Origin: Streptomyces griseochromogenes
GTDB taxonomy: Bacteria > Actinomycetota > Actinomycetes > Streptomycetales > Streptomycetaceae
Length of the DNA stretch: 64,000 nt
Direction of reading: 5' to 3'
Assembly: GCF_001542625.1 (NCBI RefSeq)
Contig: NZ_CP016279.1
Location: 4,588,001-4,652,000 of the forward strand
Of the stretch, positions 33,158 through 42,226 are shown one piece after another. Within the stretch, counting starts at the first letter, position 1; the number at the start of each line of letters is the position of its first letter. The notes beneath the pieces are model-generated. The model saw nothing but the letters and a program-made list of their open reading frames with translations, was not told where the DNA came from and did no database searches. The position numbers and the translations under genes were made by a program.

Positions 33158-34591
33158 TCACAGCATGACATGTTTGACCTGCGTGTACTCGAGCAGGCCG
33201 GTGAGGGAGAGATCGCTGCCGTAGCCGGAGTGGCGCACGCCGCCGTGCGGCATCTCCGAGACCGTCGTGCCATGGGTGTTGACCCAGACGATGCCGGTGC
33301 GCAGCGCGCGGCTCGCGCGCATGGCGCGGTCGTGGTCACAGGTCCAGACACTCGCGGCCAGCCCCTGGGGAACGGCGTCGGCCAGACGGAAGGCCTCGGA
33401 CTCGTCGGCGAAGGGCTGGACGGTGACGACAGGGCCGAACACCTCGCTCTGCACGATCTCGTCCTCCTGCCGGACTCCGGCGACCACCGTGGCCTGGTGG
33501 AAGTAGCCGGGGCGGTCCAGGGCCGCGCCACCGGTGACGACTTCGGCATGGTCCGGCAGCCGCTCCAACAGGCCACTCACCGAGGCCAGTTGGGCAGCGT
33601 TGGCGAGCGGTCCGAACTCGGTCCGAGCGTCGTCCGGGGCTCCGGGCAGCCGCCTGGCGGCCCGGTCGGCGAAGAGGCCCAGGAAGGTGTCGTGGATCCG
33701 CCGGTCCACCAGGATCCTGGTGGGGGCCGTGCAGTCCTGGCCGGCGTTGTAGAAGGCCAGCGACGACAACTGCTCGACCGCGTCGCCGAGATCGGCGTCC
33801 TCGTGGACCAGTACGGGTGCGTTGCCGCCGAGTTCCAGATGAAGCCGCTTGAGGTCGACGGCCGCCGCCGCGGCGATCTCCTGCCCGGCGCGGACACTGC
33901 CCGTGACGGCCACCAGCCGGACGCACGGATGGGCGACGAGCAGGCGCCCGGTACCGCGGTCGCCGCACACCACGTTCAGCACACCGGACGGCAGATGCTC
34001 GGCGGCCAGCTGAGCCAGCAGCGCGGCCGACGACGGCGTGGTGTCGGACGGCTTCAGGACGACCGTGTTGCCGGCGGCGAGCGCGGGCGCGATCTTCCAT
34101 ACGGCCATCATCAGCGGATAGTTCCACGGGGTGATCTGGGCGCAGACGCCGACCGGCTCGCGCCGCAGCACGGAGGTGCGGCCCGGCGTGTACTCGGTGG
34201 CCGCGGCGCCCGGCAGATTCCGGGCGGCGCCGGCGAAGTACCGCAACACGTCCACGATCGCGGGCAGTTCGTCCGCCAGGAAGAGGGCGCGCGGCTTGCC
34301 CGTGTCGGCCACCTCGGCGCTCGCCAGGGCATCCGCCTCACGCTCCAGCGCGTCGGCGATCCGCAACAGCGCGGCCTGCCGGTGCGCCGGAGTCGAGGCG
34401 GACCAGCCGTGAAAGGCCTCCTGCGCGGCCCGGCAGGCCGCGTCCACATCCTGCGGACCGGAGAGCGGGGCCGTGCCGTGGGTGCGACCGGTGGCCGGGT
34501 CGATCAGCCTGAGAGTGGTGCCGGAGACCGCCGGCAGATCCTTGCCGTCGATGTGGTTGAGGACGGTCGTCAGGGGGTCGGTGTCAGCCAC
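33158..34591 (-). CDS. NAD-dependent aldehyde dehydrogenase (aminobutyraldehyde dehydrogenase-like)
   Basis: 477 residues from a GTG at 34591 that overlaps the amine-oxidase stop by eight bases. Features: ITPWNYPLMMAVWK and VVLKPSD (NAD binding), LELGGNAP with the general-base Glu, and the nucleophile in AGQDCTAPTR. It resembles PatD-type gamma-aminobutyraldehyde dehydrogenases. It should oxidise the aldehyde made by the amine oxidase next door to a carboxylic acid. Last gene of the transporter-oxidase operon. A longer open frame upstream crosses the oxidase coding region and is not used. Confidence 0.9.
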   Translation of the reverse strand: MADTDPLTTVLNHIDGKDLPAVSGTTLRLIDPATGRTHGTAPLSGPQDVDAACRAAQEAFHGWSASTPAHRQAALLRIADALEREADALASAEVADTGKPRALFLADELPAIVDVLRYFAGAARNLPGAAATEYTPGRTSVLRREPVGVCAQITPWNYPLMMAVWKIAPALAAGNTVVLKPSDTTPSSAALLAQLAAEHLPSGVLNVVCGDRGTGRLLVAHPCVRLVAVTGSVRAGQEIAAAAAVDLKRLHLELGGNAPVLVHEDADLGDAVEQLSSLAFYNAGQDCTAPTRILVDRRIHDTFLGLFADRAARRLPGAPDDARTEFGPLANAAQLASVSGLLERLPDHAEVVTGGAALDRPGYFHQATVVAGVRQEDEIVQSEVFGPVVTVQPFADESEAFRLADAVPQGLAASVWTCDHDRAMRASRALRTGIVWVNTHGTTVSEMPHGGVRHSGYGSDLSLTGLLEYTQVKHVML

Positions 34592-35897
34592 GGCGCAGTG
34601 CCTCCTCGGCGGCGGCCCGGCCGGTACGGACGGCGCCTTCCATGTATCCGGCGACCCACTGGTCCGAGCCGCAGACGTAGAACGGCGGTTCATGGGTGCC
34701 GTGCAGCGGGCCGACCGCCATGACCTCGCCCGGCGGCCACTGGGTGACGTAGCCCTGGGTCCACGGGTCGGTGCCCCACAGCCGCAGGTGACAGGCGGTC
34801 GGCCGGAGCGCCCGGTCACCGAACAGGGCGGCCATCTCGGCGAGCAGCTCGGGGGTGCGCAGATGAGGTGGGGTGCCGAGCAGGACGCCATAGCGCTCGG
34901 GCGGGATCAGTGCCGACAGCACGCCCTCGTTCTGCGGCCAGGTGCTGCCCAGGACCCCTTCGGACTCGGACAGGCCGTTGAGGCCGTCGGCGCGCCAGAA
35001 AGGACGGTCGTACACGGCGGCGAACTTCGCGGCCGTCGCCTGTCGTTGCCGGTGCAGCGAGGCCAGGCGGGCGTCGCTCACACCGGTGACGGTGACCGAC
35101 CTGAGCGGCCCCACCGGCAGGGCGCTCACCACGGCCGCCGCGGTGAGGACTTCGCCGGTGACGAGGCGTACGGTGCAGTGGCCGGGGCGTCTGTCCAGCG
35201 CGGCGACGGGCGAGCCGAGGCGTATGCGCGGTCCCAGCTCGCGGCCCATGACCTCGGCGAGGGTGGCCGACCCTTCCGCCAGTCGCAGTCCCTCCCAGTT
35301 GTCGTAGTCGTAGTCGCCCGTACCGGGGACCGCCGCGCTCTTGCGCAGTGCGGCCAGCAGCGAGATGCGCTCGTACGATCCGCCCGCCAGGGCCAGTTGG
35401 CCCATCTCCCACAGCCGCACCACGGTGGGAGGGGCGTGGCAGGAGCGCAGCCAGTCGGCCACGGACAGCCGGTCCAGGGCGGTCGCCTCCGGGTGCGACC
35501 AGGGGTCGTCGGGGTCGACGGTGGCGGCGAGTTCACCGAACTCCTTGCCGAGTCGCTCGTGCTGGGCCATGTCGCCGGGGCCGAACCAGTGCGGTGGGTC
35601 GCCGGCCGAGAGACCCTCGGGGGTGGAACGGGTGATTCGGCCGGGTTCGGCGACATAGCTGGGAACCAGCTCCAGGCCGACTTCCTCGGCGAGCCGAAGA
35701 TATGCGGTGTGGGCATGGCCGACCACTTCGCCGCCCAGCTGGACGGTGCGGCCGTCGGGCGCGCGGGTCTGTTCGACCCGGCCGCCGACACGGTCCCGGG
35801 CCTCCAGGACGAGCACGTCGGTGCCGGCGGCGGCCAGGTCCCGGGCGGCGGCGAGGCCCGCGAGCCCCGCGCCGAGCACGATCACGTCGTGATGCAT
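34584..35897 (-). CDS. FAD-dependent amine oxidase (putrescine/monoamine oxidase-like)
   Basis: 437 residues. N-terminal FAD fold VIVLGAGLAGLAAARDL, then LVLEARDRVGGR, a substrate domain, and the C-terminal GSDQWVAGYMEGAV that closes the flavin pocket. Members oxidise primary or secondary amines to aldehyde, ammonia or amine and H2O2. The operon partners, a polyamine-type ABC importer and an aminoaldehyde dehydrogenase, point to a polyamine or related cationic amine as substrate. There is no signal peptide, so it acts in the cytoplasm on the imported compound. The exact amine is not determinable. Confidence 0.9.
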   Translation of the reverse strand: MHHDVIVLGAGLAGLAAARDLAAAGTDVLVLEARDRVGGRVEQTRAPDGRTVQLGGEVVGHAHTAYLRLAEEVGLELVPSYVAEPGRITRSTPEGLSAGDPPHWFGPGDMAQHERLGKEFGELAATVDPDDPWSHPEATALDRLSVADWLRSCHAPPTVVRLWEMGQLALAGGSYERISLLAALRKSAAVPGTGDYDYDNWEGLRLAEGSATLAEVMGRELGPRIRLGSPVAALDRRPGHCTVRLVTGEVLTAAAVVSALPVGPLRSVTVTGVSDARLASLHRQRQATAAKFAAVYDRPFWRADGLNGLSESEGVLGSTWPQNEGVLSALIPPERYGVLLGTPPHLRTPELLAEMAALFGDRALRPTACHLRLWGTDPWTQGYVTQWPPGEVMAVGPLHGTHEPPFYVCGSDQWVAGYMEGAVRTGRAAAEEALRRG

Positions 35898-35930
35898 CAG
35901 CTTCGCTTTCGTGAGTGAGACGGCCGGGAA

Positions 35931-37001
35931 TCAGGCCAGGACCAGGCAGTGCTCGGGCCGCCAGCCGAACTCCACGGTCTCGCCACCGCTCCAGCGGTCC
36001 TCCATGCGGGCACGGTCCGTGTTCTGCTCCAGCACGGAGAGCGTCACGCCGGGGGCGAGTTCGATCAGATAGGTCGTGGTCGGGCCGCTGTAGACCGTCT
36101 CGCGGATCACCCCGCTCAGCATCGACATGCCCGGTTCGAAGTCCGACAGCCAGATCTTCTCGGGGCGCACGGACACGCTCACGGCGGTGCCGTCCGCGAT
36201 GCCGGGCCGGGAGCCGACGGGCAGGGCGGGACCCCGGTCCAGGGCGACCTCACCACCCCGGTAGGTGCCCGCCATCAGGTTCGAGGTGCCCATGAAGGAC
36301 GCGACGAAGCGGGTGGCGGGGTGTTCGTAGACGTCCTCGGGGGTGCCGCACTGTTCGATACGGCCCTCGTTCATCACCGCGATCCGGTCGGACATGGTCA
36401 GCGCCTCGTCCTGGTCGTGGGTGACGAAGACGAAGGTGATGCCGACCTCACGCTGGATCTGCTTGAGCTCCACCTGCATCTGCCGGCGCAGCTTCAGGTC
36501 CAGGGCGGCCAGCGGCTCGTCCAGGAGCAGGACGGCCGGACGGTTGACGAGCGCGCGGGCCAGCGCGACGCGCTGCCGCTGGCCGCCGGAGAGGGTACGG
36601 GGCTTGCGGTCGGCGAGCCCGGCCAGCTGCACCAGCTCCAGCATCTCGCCGACGCGCTGCCGTATCTCGGCCTTGGCGACGCCCTTGCGCTTGAGGCCGA
36701 AGGCCACGTTGTCGGTGATGCTCAGGTGGTCGAACAGCGCGTAGCTCTGGAAGACCGTGTTGACGTTGCGCCGGTTCGGCGGCAGCGCGGTCACGTCCTC
36801 GCCGGCGAGCAGCACCGACCCCTCGGAGGGGTCGCTGAACCCGCCGATCATGCGGAGCGAGGTGGTCTTGCCGCAGCCGGAGGGGCCCAGCAGGGAGAAG
36901 AAGTGGCCGGACTCGATGTCGAGGTCGAGACGGTGCACGGCGTAGGAGTCGGCGAACCGCTTGGAGACGCCGTCGAGCCGGACGGCGGGGGTCGCGTCCA
37001 T
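35931..37001 (-). CDS. potA: ABC transporter ATPase, spermidine/putrescine type (PotA)
   Basis: 356 residues. Walker A GPSGCGKTTS, signature LSGGQRQRVALARAL, Walker B VLLLDEPLAALD, H-loop FVTHDQDEA, and a C-terminal TOBE domain (about 280-355). It begins three bases after the PotC stop and precedes the amine oxidase, so substrate import and oxidation are co-expressed. It powers uptake by the two permeases upstream. Confidence 0.93.
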   Translation of the reverse strand: MDATPAVRLDGVSKRFADSYAVHRLDLDIESGHFFSLLGPSGCGKTTSLRMIGGFSDPSEGSVLLAGEDVTALPPNRRNVNTVFQSYALFDHLSITDNVAFGLKRKGVAKAEIRQRVGEMLELVQLAGLADRKPRTLSGGQRQRVALARALVNRPAVLLLDEPLAALDLKLRRQMQVELKQIQREVGITFVFVTHDQDEALTMSDRIAVMNEGRIEQCGTPEDVYEHPATRFVASFMGTSNLMAGTYRGGEVALDRGPALPVGSRPGIADGTAVSVSVRPEKIWLSDFEPGMSMLSGVIRETVYSGPTTTYLIELAPGVTLSVLEQNTDRARMEDRWSGGETVEFGWRPEHCLVLA

Positions 37002-37004
37002 GGA

Positions 37005-37886
37005 TCACTCTCCGGAGAGGACGTCGAGGCCGCCGCGGCGGCCGAAGAGGCGCGGGATGAAAAGGGCCAGGGCGATCAGGCCGATGGATCCCGCGAGCAT
37101 CAGCGTGCCGACGGCGTTGATCGTGGGCTGCACGCCGAAGCGGATCGCCGAGTAGATCCGTACGGACAGCGGCTGGGGGTCGACGCCGGTGGTGAAGTAG
37201 GCGAGGACGAAGTCGTCGAAGACGAGCGCGAAGATCAGTACGGCGGAAGCGAGCACGGCGGGCAGCAGGGCCGGCAGGGTCACCAGGCGGACCGCCTGCC
37301 AGCGGGTGGCGCCGAGGTCCATCGCGGCCTCCTCCACCTCCGGGTTCAGCGCGGCCACCCGGGAGCGGAGGACGACCGTGACGTACGAGATCGAGAAGGT
37401 GATCTCGGCGAGCATCACCGTGCCGGTGGACAGGTCCACTCCCAACCCTTTGAACAGCAGCATCGACGCGACACCCGTGACGATCTCGGGGGTGATCAGC
37501 GGCACCAGCATGATCAGGCCGGCCAGCGAGCCGAGCCGGGTGCGGCAGCGGACCAGGCCGAGCGCGAGCGCCACCCCGAGCACGACCGAACCGGCCATCG
37601 CCACCAGGGAGATCCGCAGGCTGGTGCCCAGCGAGGAGATGATGACGTCGTCGTGGACGAAGGCCCGGTACCAGCGCAGGCTGAACCCGCCGAAGACGGT
37701 CAGGGACTTCTTCGAGTTGAAGGAGAACAGGGCCACCACGGCGATGGGCAGGTAGAGCAGGGCGAAGAAGAGCGCGGTGACGGCGATGAGGAGGCGCGGC
37801 TTGCGGTCGGCGCGGCCACGCCGCGCGCGGGTCCCGGCGGCGGGACGGGTGGGAGCGGTGGCGGAGGGCAGACGCAGCAGGGTCAT
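37005..37886 (-). CDS. potC: ABC transporter permease PotC-like
   Basis: 293 residues starting MTLLRLPSAT, overlapping the PotB stop by four bases. About six membrane helices and the EAA loop (EEAAMDLGATRWQAVRLVTLP) that docks on the ATPase are present. The N-terminal 35 residues are basic and cytoplasmic. Second half of the permease pair for a polyamine-like substrate. Confidence 0.92.
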   Translation of the reverse strand: MTLLRLPSATAPTRPAAGTRARRGRADRKPRLLIAVTALFFALLYLPIAVVALFSFNSKKSLTVFGGFSLRWYRAFVHDDVIISSLGTSLRISLVAMAGSVVLGVALALGLVRCRTRLGSLAGLIMLVPLITPEIVTGVASMLLFKGLGVDLSTGTVMLAEITFSISYVTVVLRSRVAALNPEVEEAAMDLGATRWQAVRLVTLPALLPAVLASAVLIFALVFDDFVLAYFTTGVDPQPLSVRIYSAIRFGVQPTINAVGTLMLAGSIGLIALALFIPRLFGRRGGLDVLSGE

Positions 37887-38776
37887 CGGCGGGCCTCCGC
37901 CTCGTCCTTGCGGGTGCGCCGCAGATAGCCGAACATCCCGATCAGCAGGACCAGCATCAGCAGCATCGTGAGCGCGGAGCCCAGTGGCCAGTTCTGGCCC
38001 TGGAAGAACTTGTCCTGGATGAGGTTGCCGATCATGATCTGGTCCGGTCCTCCCATGAGCTGTGCGCTGACGAAGTCGCCCATGGCGGGCAGGAAGACCA
38101 GGACGAGTCCGGCCGCCGCTCCCTGCCTCGTGGCGGGCAGGGTGACGTAGAAGAAGGTGCGGACCGGGCCGCCGTACAGATCGCGGCCGGCCTCGATGAG
38201 GGAGACGTCCAGCCGTTCCAGGGCCGCGTACAGCGGGATGATCATAAAGACGACGAAGCCGTAGACGAGTCCCGCGACCACGCCGACGCCGGTGTTGAGG
38301 ATCTTCGTGTTCCCGTCGGCCAGCCCGACGGCACGCAGGGCGCGCAGCACGGGTCCGTCGTCGGAGAGGACCACCGACCAGCCGTACATCCGTACCAGGT
38401 AGTTGGCGAAGAACGGCACCACGATCGCGGCGATCAGCGCGTGCTTGTAGCGGCCGCCGTGCAGGGCGATGGTGTACGCCACCGGGTAGGCGATCAGCAG
38501 GCAGATCGCGCAGGTCAGCAGGGCGTAGCCGAGGGAGCGGACCAGGACCTCGGTGTAGGCGGGATCGGCGAGGGCGCGCACGCCGGACAGGTCGAAGCCG
38601 AAACGCGGGTTGCCGAGATCGTCGGTGGTCCCGACGGCGAGGACGGCGACGAGCACCAGGGAGGCGATCAGGAAGCCGGTCATCCACAGGGTGCCGGGCA
38701 GCATGAACCAGGTCCACATGCGGGTGTCGGTGGCGTCCCGGCGGCGGGTGCGCGAGGAGTGGCGGAGCAGTGCCAT
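37883..38776 (-). CDS. potB: ABC transporter permease PotB-like
   Basis: 297 residues. A basic N-terminus is followed by six membrane helices, with the EAA-type loop EAGRDLYGGPVRTFFYVTLP and the downstream FLPAMGDFVSAQLMGG block characteristic of PotB. It starts one base after the PotD stop and overlaps PotC by four bases. Confidence 0.92.
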   Translation of the reverse strand: MALLRHSSRTRRRDATDTRMWTWFMLPGTLWMTGFLIASLVLVAVLAVGTTDDLGNPRFGFDLSGVRALADPAYTEVLVRSLGYALLTCAICLLIAYPVAYTIALHGGRYKHALIAAIVVPFFANYLVRMYGWSVVLSDDGPVLRALRAVGLADGNTKILNTGVGVVAGLVYGFVVFMIIPLYAALERLDVSLIEAGRDLYGGPVRTFFYVTLPATRQGAAAGLVLVFLPAMGDFVSAQLMGGPDQIMIGNLIQDKFFQGQNWPLGSALTMLLMLVLLIGMFGYLRRTRKDEAEARR

Positions 38777-38777
38777 G

Positions 38778-39902
38778 TCAGCCCGCCTTCACATGGGTCC
38801 AGGCGGTGTCGCGGGCGTCCTCCGCCGCGCGGCCGCCGTTGCGGAAGAACAGGCCGGCCTTGAGGTCGTCCTGGGTCACGAGGCACTCGGGGAACGGCTT
38901 GACCAGCTCGGCATAGGTCTTCTCGGTGCCCGCCACCGGCATCGGGTAGCCGATGTACTCGATGTTCTTCTTCACGTTCTCCGGCCGCAGCATGTAGTCG
39001 ATGAACAGCATCGCGGTGCCGGGGTGGGGGGCGTTCCAGGGGATGGCGTAGCAGTCGGAGTTGATCGGCGTGCCCTCCCTGGGGGCCTCGAAGCCGAACA
39101 CGGAGGGGTCCTTGGCCTGGTTGAGCATGGCGGCCATGTCGCCGCTCCAGGCCTGGGTCATGACCGCGTTGCCATTGAGGAGGTTGTTGTAGCTGTCGCT
39201 GGAGAAACCGCGCAGGCGCGGGCGGAGGGTGCTCAGCAAGGTGGTGATGCGGTCGAGGTCACCGGCGTCTCCGGTGCTGACGCCCAGGCCGAGTTCCAGG
39301 GCGCCCATGCCGAGGACCTCGTCGCGGTCGTCCAGCAGGAAGACCTTGCCCCGCGCCTTGTCGCTCCACAGGTCCTTCCACGAGCCGGTCAGCTCGCCGA
39401 TCCTGTCGCGGCGCCAGCCGATGCCGGTCTTGTACGCGGTGAAGGGGACGGTGTGCGCGGAGCCGGGGTCGTACCAGGGGTCGGCGAAGTAGGTGTAGGT
39501 GCCGAAGACGGCGTGCGCGTGGGGGAGCTGGGAGTGGTCGATGCGGCGCAGCCGGCCGCCCCTGACCAGGCGCTGGGCCCACTTGGCGGAGGGGAAGATC
39601 ACGTCGTAGCGATTGCCCGCGTTGAGCTTGGCGACCATGCCTTCCATGGAGTCGAAGTTCGACTGGACGACCTTGACGCCGTATTCCTTCTCGAAACCCT
39701 TGAAGACGGACGGGTCGACGTAGTCGGCCCAGTTGAAGTAGACGAGATCGCCGTCGACGCGCGCCTTGACCGGGGCGAGCTGCTGAGCGTCGGGCGTTTT
39801 GGCGGGCATGAACCCGCAGCCGCCGGCCGCGGCGCCGAGCAGGCCGCAGGCGCCCGCCCGCAACACGGCGCGTCGGGTCGGCGGTGGTACCTCGGGGGAC
39901 AT
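38778..39902 (-). CDS. potD: Spermidine/putrescine-binding lipoprotein PotD-like
   Basis: 374 residues. The N-terminus combines a twin-arginine (PTRRAVLRAG) with a lipobox ending AAAGGC, so it is probably a Tat-exported lipoprotein held on the outer membrane face. The mature part is a PotD-like binding protein: YFNWADYVDP, NAGNRYDVIFPS, YKTGIGWRRD and SDCYAIPWNAPHPGTA, with aromatic and acidic residues suited to cationic amines. First gene of potD-potB-potC-potA. It lies 171 bases after the Rieske oxygenase and may share its promoter or have its own in 39903-40073. Confidence 0.92.
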   Translation of the reverse strand: MSPEVPPPTRRAVLRAGACGLLGAAAGGCGFMPAKTPDAQQLAPVKARVDGDLVYFNWADYVDPSVFKGFEKEYGVKVVQSNFDSMEGMVAKLNAGNRYDVIFPSAKWAQRLVRGGRLRRIDHSQLPHAHAVFGTYTYFADPWYDPGSAHTVPFTAYKTGIGWRRDRIGELTGSWKDLWSDKARGKVFLLDDRDEVLGMGALELGLGVSTGDAGDLDRITTLLSTLRPRLRGFSSDSYNNLLNGNAVMTQAWSGDMAAMLNQAKDPSVFGFEAPREGTPINSDCYAIPWNAPHPGTAMLFIDYMLRPENVKKNIEYIGYPMPVAGTEKTYAELVKPFPECLVTQDDLKAGLFFRNGGRAAEDARDTAWTHVKAG

Positions 39903-40073
39903 GAAGCGTCCTCTCCGTCGAGGAACGGCACAACTCCAGGGCGGGACCGGCTGGTCGGCTCACGGAGGCCCTGACTCCGTAGTGAAGACCGGTCTGGGAG
40001 GGTGCGGACGTGCGTCAGCGGGCGCGGGATAAGTCCGACGGGAGGCGTACGGCGTACGGCGCGGGGGAGGACG

Positions 40074-41252
40074 TCACGGCGTGTCTCCCTCCAGGTCGTC
40101 CCTGACCCGGCGGGCGAACCAGCCGACGGCGGCCTCGCGCTGCGACAGCGGCCCCGGCTCGAAACCGGGCGTGGTCAGACCGGCCTGCACGCGCTCCACC
40201 AGCTCGGCGTCCTCGTCGTTGGTGACCCAGCCGATGTGGATGTTCAGCCGCCGGGCCAGCCTGGTGCGCACGCTCTCGCCGTGCCGGGTGTAGAAGCCGC
40301 CGGGGATCGCCGCCCGGTCCTGGGCGGTGGGCAGGGCGGTCCACGCGAGCACGTGGTCAGGGTAGAAGTCGATGAGAGTGTTCGGATAGATCACCGCGTA
40401 ACGCCACACGCGCCGGTCGGCCTCGGCCAGCCCCGGCATCGGGGCCGCGAGGCGCTGATAGAGCCGCTCGGTCCAGTTCGAGGACGGCTTGTCGCGCAGC
40501 GGGGACTCGAACAGCACGTAGTTCTCCCGTACGTCCACCGTGTACGCCTGGTAGTCGAGCAGGCGCATGAGCGCGGGGTGGGCCACGGGGACGTGGTAGC
40601 CCTCGAGGTAGTTGTCGACGATCACCTTCCAGTTGGCGTTCTGTTCCTCGCCGCCCGACAGGTCGTGGATGCGGTGCTTGCCGACGGGGATCAGGCCGGG
40701 ATCGGCATAGCGGCCCATGGCCTCCGCGAGCCCGGCACAGCTCTTCGCGAGCGGGGTCGCCTCCAGGTCGAGGTTGACGAAGACGAAGCCGAGGAAGGAC
40801 TCCACGTTGACCGGGTGGAGTCCGAGCCGGGGCTTGTCGAGGCAGGGGATCCGGCGCGCCTCGGGGGCACCGACGAGCCGACCGTCCAGCTTGTAGGTCC
40901 AGCCGTGGTAGGGGCAGCGGATCGCCTTGCCCGCCGGTTCGGGCGCGGTGACCAGGCGGGTGCCGCGGTGCCGGCAGACGTTGAGGTGGGCGGCGAGGCC
41001 GCCGTCCTCGGTGCGTACGACGAGCACCTCCCGGCCGGCGGCGGTGGCGGTCAGCCGTGCACCGGGGTCCGGCAGGTCGGACTCGTGGCAGACGAGCTGC
41101 CAGGACCTGGCGAAGATGCGTTCGGTCTCGGCCTCGGCGATGGCCGGATCGGTGTAGTAGCGAGCGGGCAGGGCTTCCCCCGGATGCTCGGGGGGTGGCT
41201 CCTGCGAGGCAGGGGAGACGGTGTCGGCTGCCCGGGTGGTCGAGGGGTGCAT
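40074..41252 (-). CDS. Rieske non-heme iron oxygenase, alpha subunit
   Basis: 392 residues. Rieske cluster: CRHRG (Cys93, His95) and CPYHGW (Cys113, His116). The catalytic domain has NWKVIVDNYLEGYHVPVAHP, with the bridging Asp and two His of the mononuclear iron site. It resembles oxygenases that demethylate or hydroxylate betaines, carnitine or choline-like compounds more than aromatic dioxygenases, and there is no beta-subunit gene. Electrons could come from the NuoF-like flavoprotein and ferredoxin encoded divergently. It is the first leftward gene from the TetR-operator region. The exact substrate is unknown, though the linked transporter suggests a cationic amine. Confidence 0.88.
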   Translation of the reverse strand: MHPSTTRAADTVSPASQEPPPEHPGEALPARYYTDPAIAEAETERIFARSWQLVCHESDLPDPGARLTATAAGREVLVVRTEDGGLAAHLNVCRHRGTRLVTAPEPAGKAIRCPYHGWTYKLDGRLVGAPEARRIPCLDKPRLGLHPVNVESFLGFVFVNLDLEATPLAKSCAGLAEAMGRYADPGLIPVGKHRIHDLSGGEEQNANWKVIVDNYLEGYHVPVAHPALMRLLDYQAYTVDVRENYVLFESPLRDKPSSNWTERLYQRLAAPMPGLAEADRRVWRYAVIYPNTLIDFYPDHVLAWTALPTAQDRAAIPGGFYTRHGESVRTRLARRLNIHIGWVTNDEDAELVERVQAGLTTPGFEPGPLSQREAAVGWFARRVRDDLEGDTP

Positions 41253-41345
41253 GGGGTCCTCCTCCGCGCCGCGGCGGCGGCGACGGGCGGTGACGCTGTG
41301 CCCGGAAAAGCGGCAGGTGGTCCTTCCGGACCTGCTGCGATCCGG

Positions 41346-41365
41346 CTGACTGATTGGTTAGTCAG
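41346..41365. promoter_or_regulatory. TetR-like operator 1
   Basis: CTGACTGATTGGTTAGTCAG has six-base perfect outer arms (CTGACT/AGTCAG) and an imperfect centre. It lies 94 bases upstream of the Rieske start. The regulator is probably the TetR protein at 49312-49923. Confidence 0.6.
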
Positions 41366-41404
41366 AGTGGGACGAGTGCGGGAGCAAGTCAAGACTTGTG
41401 AGCT

Positions 41405-41424
41405 GACTAATTAGTTAGTTAGTC
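41405..41424. promoter_or_regulatory. TetR-like operator 2
   Basis: GACTAATTAGTTAGTTAGTC has arms GACTAA/TTAGTC around eight bases and shares the TTAGTC half-site with operator 1, 40 bases away. Together they can control both divergent operons. Confidence 0.6.
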
Positions 41425-41641
41425 TCGTGGCAGACGGATGGCCCAGGCCCGCAGACGGATGCCCAGGCGCATTCCGCAAGCCCGCGGCCCACGGTCCGCG
41501 CCACACCGGGAGTCCGGATCCGGACATCCCGCACGGTTCCCCGCCCCTCTCGTCACGGCGCCGGAGCATTCCCCGTCCACGCCATCGCCGCGCCACCCCG
41601 TCCCCGGACCAGCCGGGCACGGTGCGCCCCCGGAGGCACGC

Positions 41642-42226
41642 ATGAGCGCTCGCCGAAGTCTCGTATGGCTCGGTCTCACGCCGGAGCCCGAACAGGAACT
41701 GCCCGTCGCGGTGGCCGCCCTGCGGGCCCCGGCGGACGGCCGCCCGTCGTCGGCCCTGGTCGCCGCCGAGCGGCACCGCGTCGAACGGCTCGTGCTGCGC
41801 GGTACACAACGCGGCTGGCTGCGCTACCTCGGCGAAGTCACCGACCTGGTCGTCGAGGCCGCGACCGGCTCCGGGGTCCGCGACCCGCGGTCGGCACTGG
41901 TGGCGGGCGAGGTCGTCCTCGATCACCACCGGATGCTGATCGGCCTGCCGGGGTCCGGATATGCGCGCACCGCCCCGCAGCGGCGGGATCTGGAAGAGGC
42001 GCTCGCTCGGCTGAGGGCCCGCCCTCGCATCGACCTCCCAAGGCCATCCGGCCCCTCCGGCGTCTCCGGCCCCTCCGGCGTCTCCGGCGTCTCCGGCGTC
42101 TCCGGCCCCTCCGGCGCCTCCGGCCCCTCCGGCATCTCCGGCCCCTCCGGCATCTCCGGCCCCTCTGGCCTCTCCGGCCCCGTCTCCAGTCCCTCCGGCC
42201 ACTCCGACCCCAGGAGCACCGCATGA
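41642..42226 (+). CDS. Hypothetical protein with collagen-like PSG repeat tail
   Basis: 194 residues from ATG at 41642, preceded by GGAGG. Residues 1 to about 135 form an unrecognised compact domain (SLVWLGLTPEPEQELPVAV, LGEVTDLVVEAATGSG). The rest is a Gly-Ser-Pro tail of tripeptide-like units such as PSGVSG and PSGISG, encoded by a 9-base minisatellite. Its stop overlaps the next start (ATGA), so it belongs to the catabolic operon. It could be an assembly or regulatory partner of the NuoF-like flavoprotein. The tail lacks the strict Gly-every-third-residue length of structural collagen and is probably disordered. Confidence 0.7.
   Translation: MSARRSLVWLGLTPEPEQELPVAVAALRAPADGRPSSALVAAERHRVERLVLRGTQRGWLRYLGEVTDLVVEAATGSGVRDPRSALVAGEVVLDHHRMLIGLPGSGYARTAPQRRDLEEALARLRARPRIDLPRPSGPSGVSGPSGVSGVSGVSGPSGASGPSGISGPSGISGPSGLSGPVSSPSGHSDPRSTA
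42045..42204 (+). repeat. Minisatellite of CTCCGGC-based 9-base units
   Basis: About 160 bases of repeated CTCCGGCGT and CTCCGGCCC-like units inside the hypothetical gene. The period of nine keeps the reading frame, encoding Ser-Gly-Val/Pro/Ile variants. Near-identical neighbouring units suggest slippage; copy number may differ among strains. Confidence 0.85.

Larger units (their letters stand above)
41253..41641. other. Divergent control region of the catabolic regulon
   Basis: 389 bases between the Rieske gene and the rightward operon. 41346-41424 is unusually AT-rich and carries two related TetR-like inverted repeats; the rest is GC-rich without a recognisable gene. Open frames reaching upstream of 41642 have no conserved features. 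Confidence 0.6.

Noticed and set aside
37005..38717. Single 570-residue permease reading across 37005-38717
   Set aside because: Its first half is the PotB gene read in the wrong phase. PotB ends at 37883 in its own frame, and PotC starts at 37886.
41642..42226. CRISPR array at the 9-base repeats
   Set aside because: The units are contiguous, codon-periodic and lack spacers, so they are a coding minisatellite.
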